Below are positions 15,928-23,634 of a stretch of 44,503 bases of DNA, in pieces. Within the stretch, counting starts at the first letter, position 1; the number at the start of each line of letters is the position of its first letter. Below the pieces are notes generated by a model. The model did not search any database, was not told where the DNA came from, and saw only the letters and a program-made list of their open reading frames with translations. The DNA is taken from contig PKXA01000049.1 of NCBI GenBank assembly GCA_003133325.1, forward strand, positions 23,388 through 67,890, in the 5' to 3' direction. The translations under genes and the position numbers were made by a program. This stretch comes from Acidimicrobiaceae bacterium (GTDB taxonomy: Bacteria > Actinomycetota > Acidimicrobiia > Acidimicrobiales > RAAP-2).

Positions 15928-16630
15928 CCACACCCGATCCGAAAAGGTGCGGCTAACCGCCGAGGCCATGGGGATCGCCGTCCCCGCTGCCGGAGGTCCG
16001 AAGGTGCTCATGGGCGGGCAGTGGTCGAAGCCGAACCCGCCGAGGTACCGCCCGCTTTCATCGGGGATCTACACCCGCACCAGATCCAAGCGGGCCGCTC
16101 GGGCGCTGGTCGACGTGCTGACGTGTTCGTACTGCGGGCGCGACGGCACCGTCGCCGCCGGGCCTGACGGCAAGTCCTGGCATATGGACCACGTTGTCCC
16201 CCTCTCTGTTGGTGGCGAAGATGCCCTCTGGAACATCGTCAAAGCGTGCGCAACCTGCAACATGCGGAAGGCCGGAAAGTTCTGGACACCACGCCCTGGC
16301 GCTCGCCGAGCTGCACTTGCTCCCACTAGTGCCCACCACCACCACCGGCCCGAGCCGAAAGCGACCGACGACACCGACCTCCGGGCCGAGCTGGCCGCCG
16401 CCCTCCGCCGGGCCGAGATCGCCGAGCACCGCCGAGAGCTGGCGGAGCATGACCGGGACGCAGCCCGGGCCGTGGCCACCGAACGGGCCGAGTCGCTGGC
16501 CGACCTTCGCGTGGCCCTTCGGGTGTTGGCTGCCGGTCCGCAGACACCGACGCCGGCACCGTCCACCGAGCCATCGTCGCCGCCCTCAGCACCACCGCCT
16601 CGCCGCCGCTGGTGGGCCCGTGGTGGCTGA
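15917..16630 (+). CDS. HNH endonuclease with C-terminal coiled coil
   Basis: 237 residues. HNH core at about 70-125: CSYCGRDG, WHMDHVVPLSVGGEDALWN and CATCNMRKAGK give the two zinc CxxC knuckles, the D-H catalytic pair and the Asn. From about 150 on there is a long charged helix (LRAELAAALRRAEIAEHRRE...) resembling the dimerisation helices of plasmid and ICE regulators. It is followed by a Pro-rich linker and the ending PPRRRWWARGG. That ending also closes the small HTH protein upstream, suggesting an HTH-regulator tail fused to a nuclease. Start GTG 15917. Confidence 0.8.
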   Translation: MEPDHTRSEKVRLTAEAMGIAVPAAGGPKVLMGGQWSKPNPPRYRPLSSGIYTRTRSKRAARALVDVLTCSYCGRDGTVAAGPDGKSWHMDHVVPLSVGGEDALWNIVKACATCNMRKAGKFWTPRPGARRAALAPTSAHHHHRPEPKATDDTDLRAELAAALRRAEIAEHRRELAEHDRDAARAVATERAESLADLRVALRVLAAGPQTPTPAPSTEPSSPPSAPPPRRRWWARGG

Positions 16631-16653
16631 CCGGCGCGGGTAGCCTTCTACCC

Positions 16654-16962
16654 ATGGCCATCGCCGACCCGTACCGCGAGCAAGCCCGCGCCGACCTCAT
16701 AGAGCAGATCGCCAAGGGGACGCCGCACGACTGGTTCAACATGAGCACTTCCCAGCTGCTCGGCGACCGGACCCCGACGGAAGCGTGGCAAGCGGGCGAC
16801 CACGAGGCCGTTGAGCGACTGATCGACCAGTGGTACGCCGAGGCCGAGGCCCACGCCGAGCGACGCCGGAACGATCCGAAGTTCATGGCAATGCTCGAAC
16901 GACGGAGCGAAGAACTCGACGCCAAGCGCGCCGAGGCCGACAAGCACCGCCGCTCCGCATAG
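16654..16962 (+). CDS. Putative antitoxin, MbcA/ParS-like C-terminal motif
   Basis: 102 residues from ATG 16654. The segment MSTSQLLGDRTPTEAWQAGD resembles the toxin-binding LGGRTP.E....G motif of Xre/MbcA/ParS antitoxins (DUF2384). It is followed by a long charged helix, AEAEAHAERRRNDPKFMAML. The stop is directly followed by the GTG of the next gene with no gap, an arrangement typical of toxin-antitoxin pairs. The family call rests on the short motif only. Confidence 0.5.
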   Translation: MAIADPYREQARADLIEQIAKGTPHDWFNMSTSQLLGDRTPTEAWQAGDHEAVERLIDQWYAEAEAHAERRRNDPKFMAMLERRSEELDAKRAEADKHRRSA

Positions 16963-17229
16963 GTGCCGATCGGCAATATCGACCCCTTCCGTCAGTGGGC
17001 GGAAAGCGCGAACCCGAGCGACTCGCTGTGGCGCCAGGTGGCCGAGGTCATCTTCCGGTTGGGCGACGTTCCCTGGCGAGCGCCGAGCACTCCGCAGACC
17101 TTCACCGAAGGCCAGCCGACCGAGATCCGAGCCATGCCCGTCGCGGGTACCGGGCTGGTGATCCTCTACGAAAACCGGCACGCCGACCGTCTGGTGACGT
17201 TGCTCTACGTCGGCCCCGACACACCCTGA
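16963..17229 (+). CDS. Putative small toxin partner
   Basis: 88 residues, starting GTG immediately after the upstream stop. The C-terminal half (TEIRAMPVAGTGLVILYENR, then HADRLVTLLYVGP) has the alternating strands and the R...Y pattern seen in RelE/ParE-type toxins and other small beta-sheet proteins. No catalytic set can be named with confidence. Its position after an MbcA-like gene is the main reason for the toxin suggestion. Confidence 0.45.
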   Translation: MPIGNIDPFRQWAESANPSDSLWRQVAEVIFRLGDVPWRAPSTPQTFTEGQPTEIRAMPVAGTGLVILYENRHADRLVTLLYVGPDTP

Positions 17230-17276
17230 CCGCGACCATCCGCACCTCGCGGCGCAAAGCGCGCGAGGGTTTGCAC

Positions 17277-17456
17277 ATGGCCCAAGCTCCGCTAGTCCCC
17301 GGTCAGTCAGGTAAGTCCCCCGTGGTGGCTCTCAGGATTCCGGCTCACCAGTTCGCCGAGCTCAACAAGCGCGCCGCCGAGCGGTCGATCACACAGAGCG
17401 CCGTCATGCGCGAGGCCCTCGACGCGTTCTTCGCCGAGGAGGCCACCACCGCCTGA
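17277..17456 (+). CDS. Ribbon-helix-helix (CopG/Arc-like) protein
   Basis: 59 residues from ATG 17277 with GAGGG upstream. KSPVVALRIPAHQFAELNKRAAERSITQSAVMREALDAFFAEE is a classic RHH fold: one strand, helix, turn, helix. It could be an antitoxin without a visible toxin or an autoregulator of this cluster. A perfect hairpin follows 16 bp after the stop. Confidence 0.8.
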   Translation: MAQAPLVPGQSGKSPVVALRIPAHQFAELNKRAAERSITQSAVMREALDAFFAEEATTA

Positions 17457-17472
17457 TCCCGTACAAAGCGAA

Positions 17473-17498
17473 ACGCCACAGCATGACCGCTGTGGCGT
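17473..17498 (+). terminator. Hairpin terminator after the RHH gene
   Basis: ACGCCACAGC-ATGACC-GCTGTGGCGT: ten-base-pair perfect stem with a six-base loop, 16 bp beyond the stop codon and followed by CTCTTCG rather than a T-run. It closes the plus-strand gene cluster. Confidence 0.75.
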
Positions 17499-18123
17499 CT
17501 CTTCGATCTGACCAAACCAACTGGAAGGAAAGGAAAGGTGATCTTTCGACATCTTACCCCTACCGGCTAGCGGTGGCGAGGTTTTCTCTCGCCCCCAGTC
17601 CGGCAGCCCCCACGGCGACCGCCGTTCACCGACAAAGGACCAGCGCTGACGCGCTCCGAGGAGCGGCACTGGTGCGATTCGTGCGCCCCACCACCCGGAG
17701 CCGCAAGCTGGTCCCGCAGCTGACCGAAAGCCGGTCAGGAAGGTGGCGTCGTCCCCGGAGGGGTGGTCATTGGGGGTACAGGCCCAACGTTTCGCAGTCC
17801 ACAACGAGCGGCGCTATCGACCCGTTGACCGCTGTCACGTCTCCGGTCGGCTCGACACTCGGACCTTTCTCAACAGTTGGTCGGTGACCGGGACGAACAG
17901 GCGGCACCGGCCACACCAGGCGACCGGGGCGCTGCGGTCTGCGGGATGGACCAGCGCGCCGCAGTACTGGCAGCGGTGGGTCTCGGACGGGGTAGGTCGT
18001 GATGGTTCGGTCGGCACGGGTGTCACCGTAGGCGGAGTGTTGGTGTTGGGGGTCGAGGAATAGTTGTACAGCCGTTGGCGCTAGCGATGATCTTCACTAT
18101 CTGCCGTAGTGTCTGGCCTGGCT
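17499..18123. other. Mostly non-coding spacer
   Basis: Besides the small zinc-ribbon frame at 17835-18026 on the minus strand I see no gene or repeat here. The left boundary is the terminator hairpin, and the right boundary is the end of the resolvase gene. Confidence 0.5.
17835..18026 (-). CDS. Small zinc-ribbon protein
   Basis: 63 residues with two CxxC knuckles: HRCQYCGALV near the middle and AWCGRCRLFV about 14 residues later, a rubredoxin/zinc-ribbon arrangement. The start is GTG, and no good ribosome site is visible. It stands alone on the minus strand. It could be a real mini-protein or the end of a decayed gene. Confidence 0.45.
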   Translation of the reverse strand: MTPVPTEPSRPTPSETHRCQYCGALVHPADRSAPVAWCGRCRLFVPVTDQLLRKVRVSSRPET

Positions 18124-18726
18124 TTATATCCCCGGGAGTTCTTCCCCGGTGACAACGTGGCGATATACGCTGGCACGGGAGATGCCAAGGGCTCTGGCGA
18201 TGTCGGTGGGGCTCTCGCCGCCAGCGCGGCGGGCTTTGGCGGCGGCAAGTTTGTCGGGGTCCATGACGGTGGGCCGTCCGCCGACGCGGCCTTGGGCTCG
18301 AGCGGCGGCGAGGCCGGCCATGGTCCTGTCGTGGATCATGTCTCGTTCGAGCTCGGCGAATGCGGCCATCATGGTGAAGAAGAACTTTCCCTCACCGCTG
18401 GGGGTGTAGGTGCCGGCGAGCTTACCGGTCAGGATGCGCACGCCGATGCCCTGGGCGTGCAGGTCGTCAGCGATGGTCAGGACGTCTTTGACGGAGCGGC
18501 CAAGGCGGTCGAGCTTCCAGACGCACAGGGTGTCTCCGGCCTCGGGGCGCAGGTAGTCCAGCGCGGCGGTCAGGCCCGGGCGGTCGGTCTTGCGGGTGGA
18601 GACCTTCTCCTCGAAGATCCGGATGCACCCGGCCGCGTTCAACGCGTCGCGTTGCAACGCGGTGTCCTGGCTGTCGGTGGACACGCGGGCAAGTCCGACA
18701 AGGTTTTGAGGGGTAGCCATTCCCAT
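18124..18726 (-). CDS. Serine resolvase/invertase
   Basis: 200 residues. The small serine recombinase domain has the nucleophile Ser in GLARVSTDSQDTALQRDAL and the conserved VWKLDRLGRS, GEGKFFFTMMAAFAELERD and AARAQGRVGGRPT. The C-terminus has an HTH, ESPTDIARALGISRASVYRH. It resembles Tn3-family resolvases and DNA invertases. No transposase accompanies it, so it is probably a resolution system for the element or a leftover of a transposon. A second in-frame ATG two codons in is an equal start choice. Confidence 0.92.
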   Translation of the reverse strand: MGMATPQNLVGLARVSTDSQDTALQRDALNAAGCIRIFEEKVSTRKTDRPGLTAALDYLRPEAGDTLCVWKLDRLGRSVKDVLTIADDLHAQGIGVRILTGKLAGTYTPSGEGKFFFTMMAAFAELERDMIHDRTMAGLAAARAQGRVGGRPTVMDPDKLAAAKARRAGGESPTDIARALGISRASVYRHVVTGEELPGI

Positions 18727-19050
18727 CAGCGTTGCAAAATCCGTCTCAGAAGTCCAGAGCGGGCACCCGGGTTATGAGACTGGTTTCGGACGCTTCTCCG
18801 GTCTGTGGATTTACCTTGGGGAACCATCTCACAAACGAAGGTTTGTGCCCCAGTTCTCCAAAGCGGCCTGGCCCCCGGCGGGTGGCCAGGCGCTCGCATT
18901 GGGACAGGGATCTGACCAGGATCGGTACGGAATTTAGCGGTAGCCCATCAATGGAGGCCCGCCAGCGGAAACAGCGTCGGCGTCAGCCCCTCGGGGTCAT
19001 GAACGATCGGGTCTTGCCGGGGCGGCGTTTCGGACCGTCAGAGCGGTGGC
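18727..19050. other. Non-coding region upstream of the resolvase, including possible res dyad
   Basis: No gene seen. Immediately upstream of the resolvase start, GTCTCA at 18743-18748 and TGAGAC at 18775-18780 form an inverted repeat 38 bp long overall, suitable for a res-type crossover or regulatory site. The remainder holds no feature I can name. Confidence 0.45.
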
Positions 19051-19263
19051 CTAGACAGCGACAGCGGCTACGTCAACACTCCCAGGGTCGGGGACCGGCA
19101 GCCCCTCCTCAGCGAGCCCCTCGAGGTGGAAAGGGATACCCTCGCGGATGAGCTGTTCGACCTCGGCCCGGGTCTCCCCGGTAACGCCGAGCCCGGGGAG
19201 GGCGGGCACGTAGGCACTCCACCCTGTCGAGGTGCGCTCGTAGACAACGCTCCACATGGTCAC
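19051..19263 (-). CDS. hicB: HicB-like antitoxin
   Basis: 70 residues. The text VVYERTSTGWSAYVPALPGLG, then VTGETRAEVEQLIREGIPFH, is the partial RNase H-like fold of HicB antitoxins, ending with a short acidic/Val tail and no DNA-binding domain. The start GTG overlaps the hicA stop (GTGA); an internal ATG two codons later is the alternative. HicB binds and neutralises HicA. Confidence 0.85.
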   Translation of the reverse strand: MTMWSVVYERTSTGWSAYVPALPGLGVTGETRAEVEQLIREGIPFHLEGLAEEGLPVPDPGSVDVAAVAV

Positions 19264-19463
19264 CGGTTCCCCTCCCCTCTGTCGATGCCAGCCTGGCGGA
19301 AGATGCTCCCCAGTGTACCAGCGGCCATCTCGTCGCTGGGTTTGCCGGCCACGGTGACCTTGCCAGGTTTGCTGCGGTGGCGGTACTGGCGGTGGCTGCC
19401 TCGCTGGCCGACGAAGTACCAGCCGTCTTGCTCCACGAGCCGTATCACGTCTCGAACCTTCAC
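19260..19463 (-). CDS. hicA: HicA-like mRNA interferase toxin
   Basis: 67 residues from GTG 19461-19463. The dsRBD-like fold reads VRDVIRLVEQDGWYFVGQRG, then GSHRQYRH with the catalytic His, then GKVTVAGKPSDEMAAGTLGSI. HicA cleaves mRNA when free of HicB. Longer starts upstream would add a Gly-rich stretch foreign to the family. It is translationally coupled to hicB. Confidence 0.87.
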   Translation of the reverse strand: MKVRDVIRLVEQDGWYFVGQRGSHRQYRHRSKPGKVTVAGKPSDEMAAGTLGSIFRQAGIDRGEGNR

Positions 19464-19622
19464 TGGGTGTTCGATCGGAGCGTCAGCACCCCCGCCTCCC
19501 ACGGTTTGTCCCACTCTCGTGACAGACCCCCAGCAGATCCCCGAAGGCGCCAGAGGTTCTCACCGGCCGGCTCGATGCCGGAGGCGGGGACGAGCTGTTG
19601 CCCGCTCGACGAGCGAACGCGG

Positions 19623-19648
19623 AAAAGCGGGGCCCGCAGGCCCCGCTT
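19623..19648 (-). terminator. Strong hairpin terminator after the ssb remnant
   Basis: AAGCGGGGCC-TGCG-GGCCCCGCTT, a ten-base-pair perfect stem followed by TTCC on the minus strand. It begins ten bases past the ssb-like stop codon. The T-tail is short but this is the clearest intrinsic terminator in the window. Confidence 0.8.
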
Positions 19649-19657
19649 CCCTGGTGG

Positions 19658-19837
19658 TCAGATGACCGCTTCGGATGACTCTGCCTCCTCGGTTGGGGCG
19701 TGCCGCTCCACCTTGTGGATGTCCACGGTGGCATACCGCATGGCGGCGCCGATCTCCTCGGCCACCAGCTCCACTTTGAAGCGGCGATCGCCGTCGTCGG
19801 TTTCCCAGCTGCGCTGCTCTGTGCGCCGGAAATGCCC
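19658..19837 (-). pseudogene. 3' remnant of a single-stranded DNA-binding protein gene
   Basis: The last about 58 residues, RRTEQRSWETDDGDRRFKVE, then LVAEEIGAAMRYATVDIHKVER, match the final strands of the bacterial SSB OB-fold (QRSWET..G..R..VEL...EIG.S.RYA). The preceding frame back to 19933 has no SSB character, so the N-terminal two thirds are gone. Plasmids and ICEs often carry their own ssb, so this was probably a transfer gene lost by deletion. The intact terminator behind it supports former expression. Confidence 0.6.
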
Positions 19838-19868
19838 ATCCGGTGACCTCGCTGTTCGCGAAAGTTGC

Positions 19869-20177
19869 ATGCTCCCGACACATTGGGGCGTGTTGAAAAG
19901 CACCCGCGTGGATCCGGGAACCTCGAAACTCAAACCCTATGAAGTTACGCTCACTGTCCCTAGCCATGCAGGCATAGCCGATCGCGTAGCCGGAGTGATC
20001 GTGGCATACAGCAGGCTCGTGCCAGGACGAAGTGCTACCAGAATCGTGCGCCTGCTGTGGTTGGGCAAAGAGACCGAGCACTTCTCTTTCAGTAATAGAT
20101 GGTTAGCAACAGTGACGTCGGTGTCTTCTTCTGAACTTGCCGGGGTCAATGGGGGGCGATGGCTGGACAACCGGTAG
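19869..20177 (+). CDS. Hypothetical protein, weak
   Basis: 102-residue frame from ATG 19869: GTSKLKPYEVTLTVPSHAGI and RVAGVIVAYSRLVPGRSATR look protein-like, and GC appears lower than in the neighbours. There is no clear ribosome site and no recognised family. It overlaps nothing else of substance except a few bases near the ssb remnant. Could be spurious. Confidence 0.3.
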   Translation: MLPTHWGVLKSTRVDPGTSKLKPYEVTLTVPSHAGIADRVAGVIVAYSRLVPGRSATRIVRLLWLGKETEHFSFSNRWLATVTSVSSSELAGVNGGRWLDNR

Positions 20178-20260
20178 GGCCAGCATCGCAGGGTTTAGGA
20201 GAGCTAGGTGAAGTTGGGGCACGGCGAATGGCGCTTCAGGACCTGGGGCTGCCCCGGGCA

Positions 20261-20842
20261 TCAGGCTGATGACGAGCGGCCCCGTTTCGGAGCCTGTCGG
20301 TCGAGGGCTACCGGCTCGAGGAGACCGAGAAGATCAGCTCGGGCACGAGCCACCCGAGAGCGGATCGTGCCGACCGGACATTCGCACACCTGTGCCGCCT
20401 CCTGGTACGTAAGACCCAGTAATTGGGTGAGAACGAAGGCGGCCCGTCGTTCCGGCTGGAGACGGCTGATCAGGTCGGCAACGGTAATCTCCTGGCTGGC
20501 GTCGGGCGCGAGATCGACACATTCATAACCCGCCTGCAACACCATGTCGCGCCGGCGCCGCCGACTTCGCGATCGAAGCTCGTCCATGCACGTATTCCGG
20601 GTGATCGCCAGCAACCAGGTTCTGGCCGATGCATCCCCCCGGAATTGCGGAAGGGCGCGGACCGCACGGATGAAGGTCTCTTGGGCAAGGTCTTCCGCAC
20701 TCTCGTTGTCCACCAGGCTGGCGCACAGTCGCCAGACCGGCTCGTAGGCCCCATCGATGAAGGCCTCGAGGGCGGCGTCATCACCGCCTCGAGCAGTATG
20801 AGCGAGGCGGGTGAGAGCATTCACGCCGGCCACTATAAGCAT
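20261..20842 (-). CDS. ECF-type RNA polymerase sigma factor
   Basis: 193 residues from ATG 20840-20842, preceded by GGAGAG. Region 2 reads AYEPVWRLCASLVDNESAED, then LAQETFIRAVRALPQFRGDA and ARTWLLAITRNTCMDELRSR. Region 4 reads RAAFVLTQLLGLTYQEAAQV, then CECPVGTIRSRVARARADLL. It is transcribed divergently from an operon starting with a zinc-binding anti-sigma factor, 86 bp away. An ECF-type promoter lies in that gap. It probably switches on the Sco/CtaG operon in response to an envelope, redox or metal signal; the inducer is not evident. Confidence 0.93.
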   Translation of the reverse strand: MLIVAGVNALTRLAHTARGGDDAALEAFIDGAYEPVWRLCASLVDNESAEDLAQETFIRAVRALPQFRGDASARTWLLAITRNTCMDELRSRSRRRRRDMVLQAGYECVDLAPDASQEITVADLISRLQPERRAAFVLTQLLGLTYQEAAQVCECPVGTIRSRVARARADLLGLLEPVALDRQAPKRGRSSSA

Positions 20843-20892
20843 TGGCTCGCACCGCTCTCCAATCGACGGAGATCGCTCCCGGAAGAATCCGT

Positions 20893-20923
20893 GGGAACTT
20901 TGGCGGAGCGCGGATCGACTATC
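20893..20923 (+). promoter_or_regulatory. ECF-type promoter of the anti-sigma/Sco operon
   Basis: GGGAACTTT at 20893-20901 carries the GGAAC -35 core of many ECF sigma factors. CGACTATC at 20916-20923 is a plausible -10, 17 bp after GGAAC. The start codon at 20929 follows so closely that the transcript would be leaderless or nearly so. Autoregulation by the divergent ECF factor is the simple reading. Confidence 0.6.
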
Positions 20924-20928
20924 AGGGT

Positions 20929-21735
20929 ATGAACTGTCAGGAGGCTCGCGGGGCGATTTCGGCGTTGCTGGACGGAGAACCACCGGGCGTCGCCGAGGGG
21001 GACCTCGAAGAGCACCTGTCCGGATGCACGGAGTGCCGGAGCTGGCAAGAGCGAGCCCATCATCTGACCAGACGAGTACGGCTGCAGGGCGTCCGGTCAA
21101 CGCCACGACCGACCGCCCACCTCATGGAGGCGGTCGCCCAGCAACGCCACGCGGGCCGATGGCGACCGGGGTCGATGGCGGCAGCTCGGATCGGCTTGGT
21201 CATGGTGGCTGTCACCCAGTTGCTGTTATGGGTGCCGGTGCTGCTCTTTGGCCACGACCGTGGCGCGCCGGTGCATGTGGCTCACGAGATGGGCGCGTTC
21301 GATGTGGCGGTGGCAATTGGCTTTCTGGTCGCCGCCCGGCGGCCGGGAAGGGCGATGGGCATGCTCTCGCTGGTAGGTGTAGCCGCCGGGCTGCTCGTGG
21401 TGACCGCGGCGGTGGATCTGGTGGCGGCCCGCACCGACGTGAGTGACGAGGCGCCCCATCTGCTGGTGGTGGCCGGATGGCTCCTGCTCTGGCGCCTCGC
21501 CGCCATCGCGCCCCCGACATGGGAACGCCCACAGGCCGTGTCGGCAGCCCTCGGATCGGCGTGGGCCGCACTGACCAGACGACAGGTGGCTGCTCGACAA
21601 CCCGCCGTATCCGGGAACCTATCCGCCGGCAGCCTTGCGACCGAGGCGGCATCGGTTTCACTCCCGGTGCCGGATCTGGCGGCCGATCGTCCGGATGGGC
21701 CAGCGAGCCGCCAGCCCGATGAGGCGGTGGGCTGA
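20929..21735 (+). CDS. ZAS-type anti-sigma factor with multiple membrane segments
   Basis: 268 residues from ATG 20929 (MNCQEARGAISALLDGEPPG). The N-terminal zinc-binding anti-sigma domain carries HLSGCTECRSW (HxxxCxxC). It is followed by about four to five hydrophobic segments (RIGLVMVAVTQLLLWVPVLL, AFDVAVAIGFLVAA, LVGVAAGLLVVTAAVDLV, LLVVAGWLLLWRLAA) and an Ala/Pro-rich C-terminal tail. It should hold the divergent ECF sigma at the membrane until signalled. A second ZAS protein is encoded three genes downstream. Confidence 0.85.
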   Translation: MNCQEARGAISALLDGEPPGVAEGDLEEHLSGCTECRSWQERAHHLTRRVRLQGVRSTPRPTAHLMEAVAQQRHAGRWRPGSMAAARIGLVMVAVTQLLLWVPVLLFGHDRGAPVHVAHEMGAFDVAVAIGFLVAARRPGRAMGMLSLVGVAAGLLVVTAAVDLVAARTDVSDEAPHLLVVAGWLLLWRLAAIAPPTWERPQAVSAALGSAWAALTRRQVAARQPAVSGNLSAGSLATEAASVSLPVPDLAADRPDGPASRQPDEAVG

Positions 21736-21786
21736 TATGTCATTGGCCATCTCGCCATCGATGTTCCGGCCGAGGAGTTAGTACCC

Positions 21787-23634
21787 ATGCCGGGCATGAA
21801 CACCGGGCTCAGTGCCAACAACCCCACCGTCGTCTCCGCCTTCCACGCGACCCTGCTCCGCCAGGGGTTCGTGGTGTTTGCCATCCTTGCCATCATCGGG
21901 TTGGCCTGGAACGTCCTGCGTTCGTTGCAACTGCGGCGCGCCAGCGGTGATGACGCCGGCCTGGGGGCTCCCTCCTCGTTCCCCGACCCCGAACCGGTGG
22001 CACGACGGCTCCTCCGGATCTCGTTCGGGCTCATTTGGATCTTCGACGGGATTCTCCAAGCCCAGGCGTCCATGCCTCTCGGCATGGCTCCTCAGGTCAT
22101 GAAGCCGGCGGCAGCCGCCTCTCCGGGATGGGTGCAACACCTCGTGAACGCGGTGGCCTCTACCTGGAGTTATCACCCGATCGCGGTCCCGGCATCGGCC
22201 GTGTGGATCCAGATCGGCATCGGCGTCTGGCTGCTCGCCGCCCCGAGGGGGAAGTGGTCACGGATGGCCGGGCTGGCCAGTGTCGGATGGGGGCTCATCG
22301 TCTGGGTCTTCGGGGAGGCTTTCGGGGGGATCTTCGCTCCGGGGCTCACCTGGGCGTTCGGGGCGCCGGGAGCCGCCTTGTTCTACTGCGTCGCAGGGAT
22401 TCTCATCGCCGTGCCCGAGCGCTGGTGGTCCAGCCCGCGGCTGGGTCGAGCCGTTCTTTCGACCATGGGCCTGTTCTTCGTAGGCATGGCCGTTCTCCAG
22501 GCGTGGCCGGGGCGAGGCTTCTGGCAGGGCCAGTCACCCCACGTGGCTACTCCCGGAACGCTCACCGGGATGGTCCAACAGATGTCCCAGACTCCCGAGC
22601 CCAACTTTCTCTCCTCGATGGTGACGGGCTTCGCCTCCTTTGACGCCGCCCACGGCTGGGCTGTCAATCTCTTTCTGGTGGTCGCCCTGGCCGCCATCGG
22701 AGCGACATTCCTGACCGGACGGCCGCGGATTGTGCGCTACGGGGTCGCCGCCGGGGTGGTCCTGTGCCTGGCCGACTGGGTGCTGGTGGAGGACTTCGGT
22801 TTCTTGGGCGGTGTCGGCACCGACCCGAACAGCATGATCCCGATTGCGCTGGTGTTTGTAGCCGGCTACCTGGCCATCAGCCGGCTCCCCACCACCGCCG
22901 GTGCGCCGGTGGTCCCGATCTCTGCGGCGTTGGGTGCCGGTCGTCCCTGGCGGGAACGACTCACCGCCAATCCGGTGTACGCCTTCCGAGCCATCGCCGC
23001 CCTTGGTGCCATCGGGATCGTGCTGGTCGGCGCCGCCCCGATGGCGGTAGCCGTCACCAATCCCAACGCCGATCCCATCCTTTCCCAGGCAATCGACGGC
23101 ACTCCGGAATCGACCGACACCCCCGCACCGGCATTCCAGCTCGTTGATCAGGACAACCGGACGGTGTCGCTGTCCAGCCTCCACGGCAAGGCGGTCGCCC
23201 TCACCTTCCTCGACCCGGTCTGCACCTCGGACTGTCCGACCATCGCCCAGGAGTTCCGCATCGCCGACGGTCTGCTCGGCACCGAAGCCAATCGGGTCGA
23301 ACTGGTTGCCGTCAACCTCAGTCCCCGTTACATCAGTCAGGACTTCCTGGTTGCCTTCGACAACCAGGAAGGTCTCAGTGCCCTGCCGAACTGGCACTAT
23401 CTGACGGGGTCGTTGCCGCAGCTCACGACCGTTTGGAACTCGTTCGGCGCCCAGAGTGCCTATTCGCCGGGTGGAGCGATGATCGCCCACAGCGACATCA
23501 GCTACGTCATCGACCCGAGCGGGCATACCCGCTACATCTTGGATACCGACCCCGGTCCGGGCAGCCAGGCGACGAACTCGTCGTTTGCCGTCACGCTGGC
23601 GAACGCGATCACGAACGCCCTCCGCTCGCCATGA
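21787..23634 (+). CDS. Polytopic membrane protein fused to a Sco1/SenC copper-chaperone domain
   Basis: 615 residues. The first about 420 form a membrane domain of eight to ten segments (FVVFAILAIIGLAWNVL, ISFGLIWIFDGILQAQ, IQIGIGVWLLAAP, ALFYCVAGILIAVP and others); I do not assign its family with certainty. The last about 190 are a thioredoxin-like Sco domain: FQLVDQDNRTVSLSSLHGKAV, then LTFLDPVCTSDCPT with the CxxxC metal ligands, and the ligand His likely in MIAHSDISYVIDPSGHTRYIL. Sco proteins deliver copper to the CuA site of cytochrome oxidase or act as thiol redox partners. Fusion to a large membrane module is unusual. The start has GAGGAG ten bases upstream. Confidence 0.85.
   Translation: MPGMNTGLSANNPTVVSAFHATLLRQGFVVFAILAIIGLAWNVLRSLQLRRASGDDAGLGAPSSFPDPEPVARRLLRISFGLIWIFDGILQAQASMPLGMAPQVMKPAAAASPGWVQHLVNAVASTWSYHPIAVPASAVWIQIGIGVWLLAAPRGKWSRMAGLASVGWGLIVWVFGEAFGGIFAPGLTWAFGAPGAALFYCVAGILIAVPERWWSSPRLGRAVLSTMGLFFVGMAVLQAWPGRGFWQGQSPHVATPGTLTGMVQQMSQTPEPNFLSSMVTGFASFDAAHGWAVNLFLVVALAAIGATFLTGRPRIVRYGVAAGVVLCLADWVLVEDFGFLGGVGTDPNSMIPIALVFVAGYLAISRLPTTAGAPVVPISAALGAGRPWRERLTANPVYAFRAIAALGAIGIVLVGAAPMAVAVTNPNADPILSQAIDGTPESTDTPAPAFQLVDQDNRTVSLSSLHGKAVALTFLDPVCTSDCPTIAQEFRIADGLLGTEANRVELVAVNLSPRYISQDFLVAFDNQEGLSALPNWHYLTGSLPQLTTVWNSFGAQSAYSPGGAMIAHSDISYVIDPSGHTRYILDTDPGPGSQATNSSFAVTLANAITNALRSP

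Noticed and set aside
19556-19585. Possible right attachment site (GCCGGCTCGAT, like the tRNA-Thr end)
   Set aside because: Only about ten bases match and the T-arm part of the tRNA end is absent, too little for an att core.
20187-20205. Sixth CCTAA-type operator
   Set aside because: The halves are CCTAG and CCTAA and lie nine bases apart, so it breaks both the sequence and the ten-base spacing of the other five.
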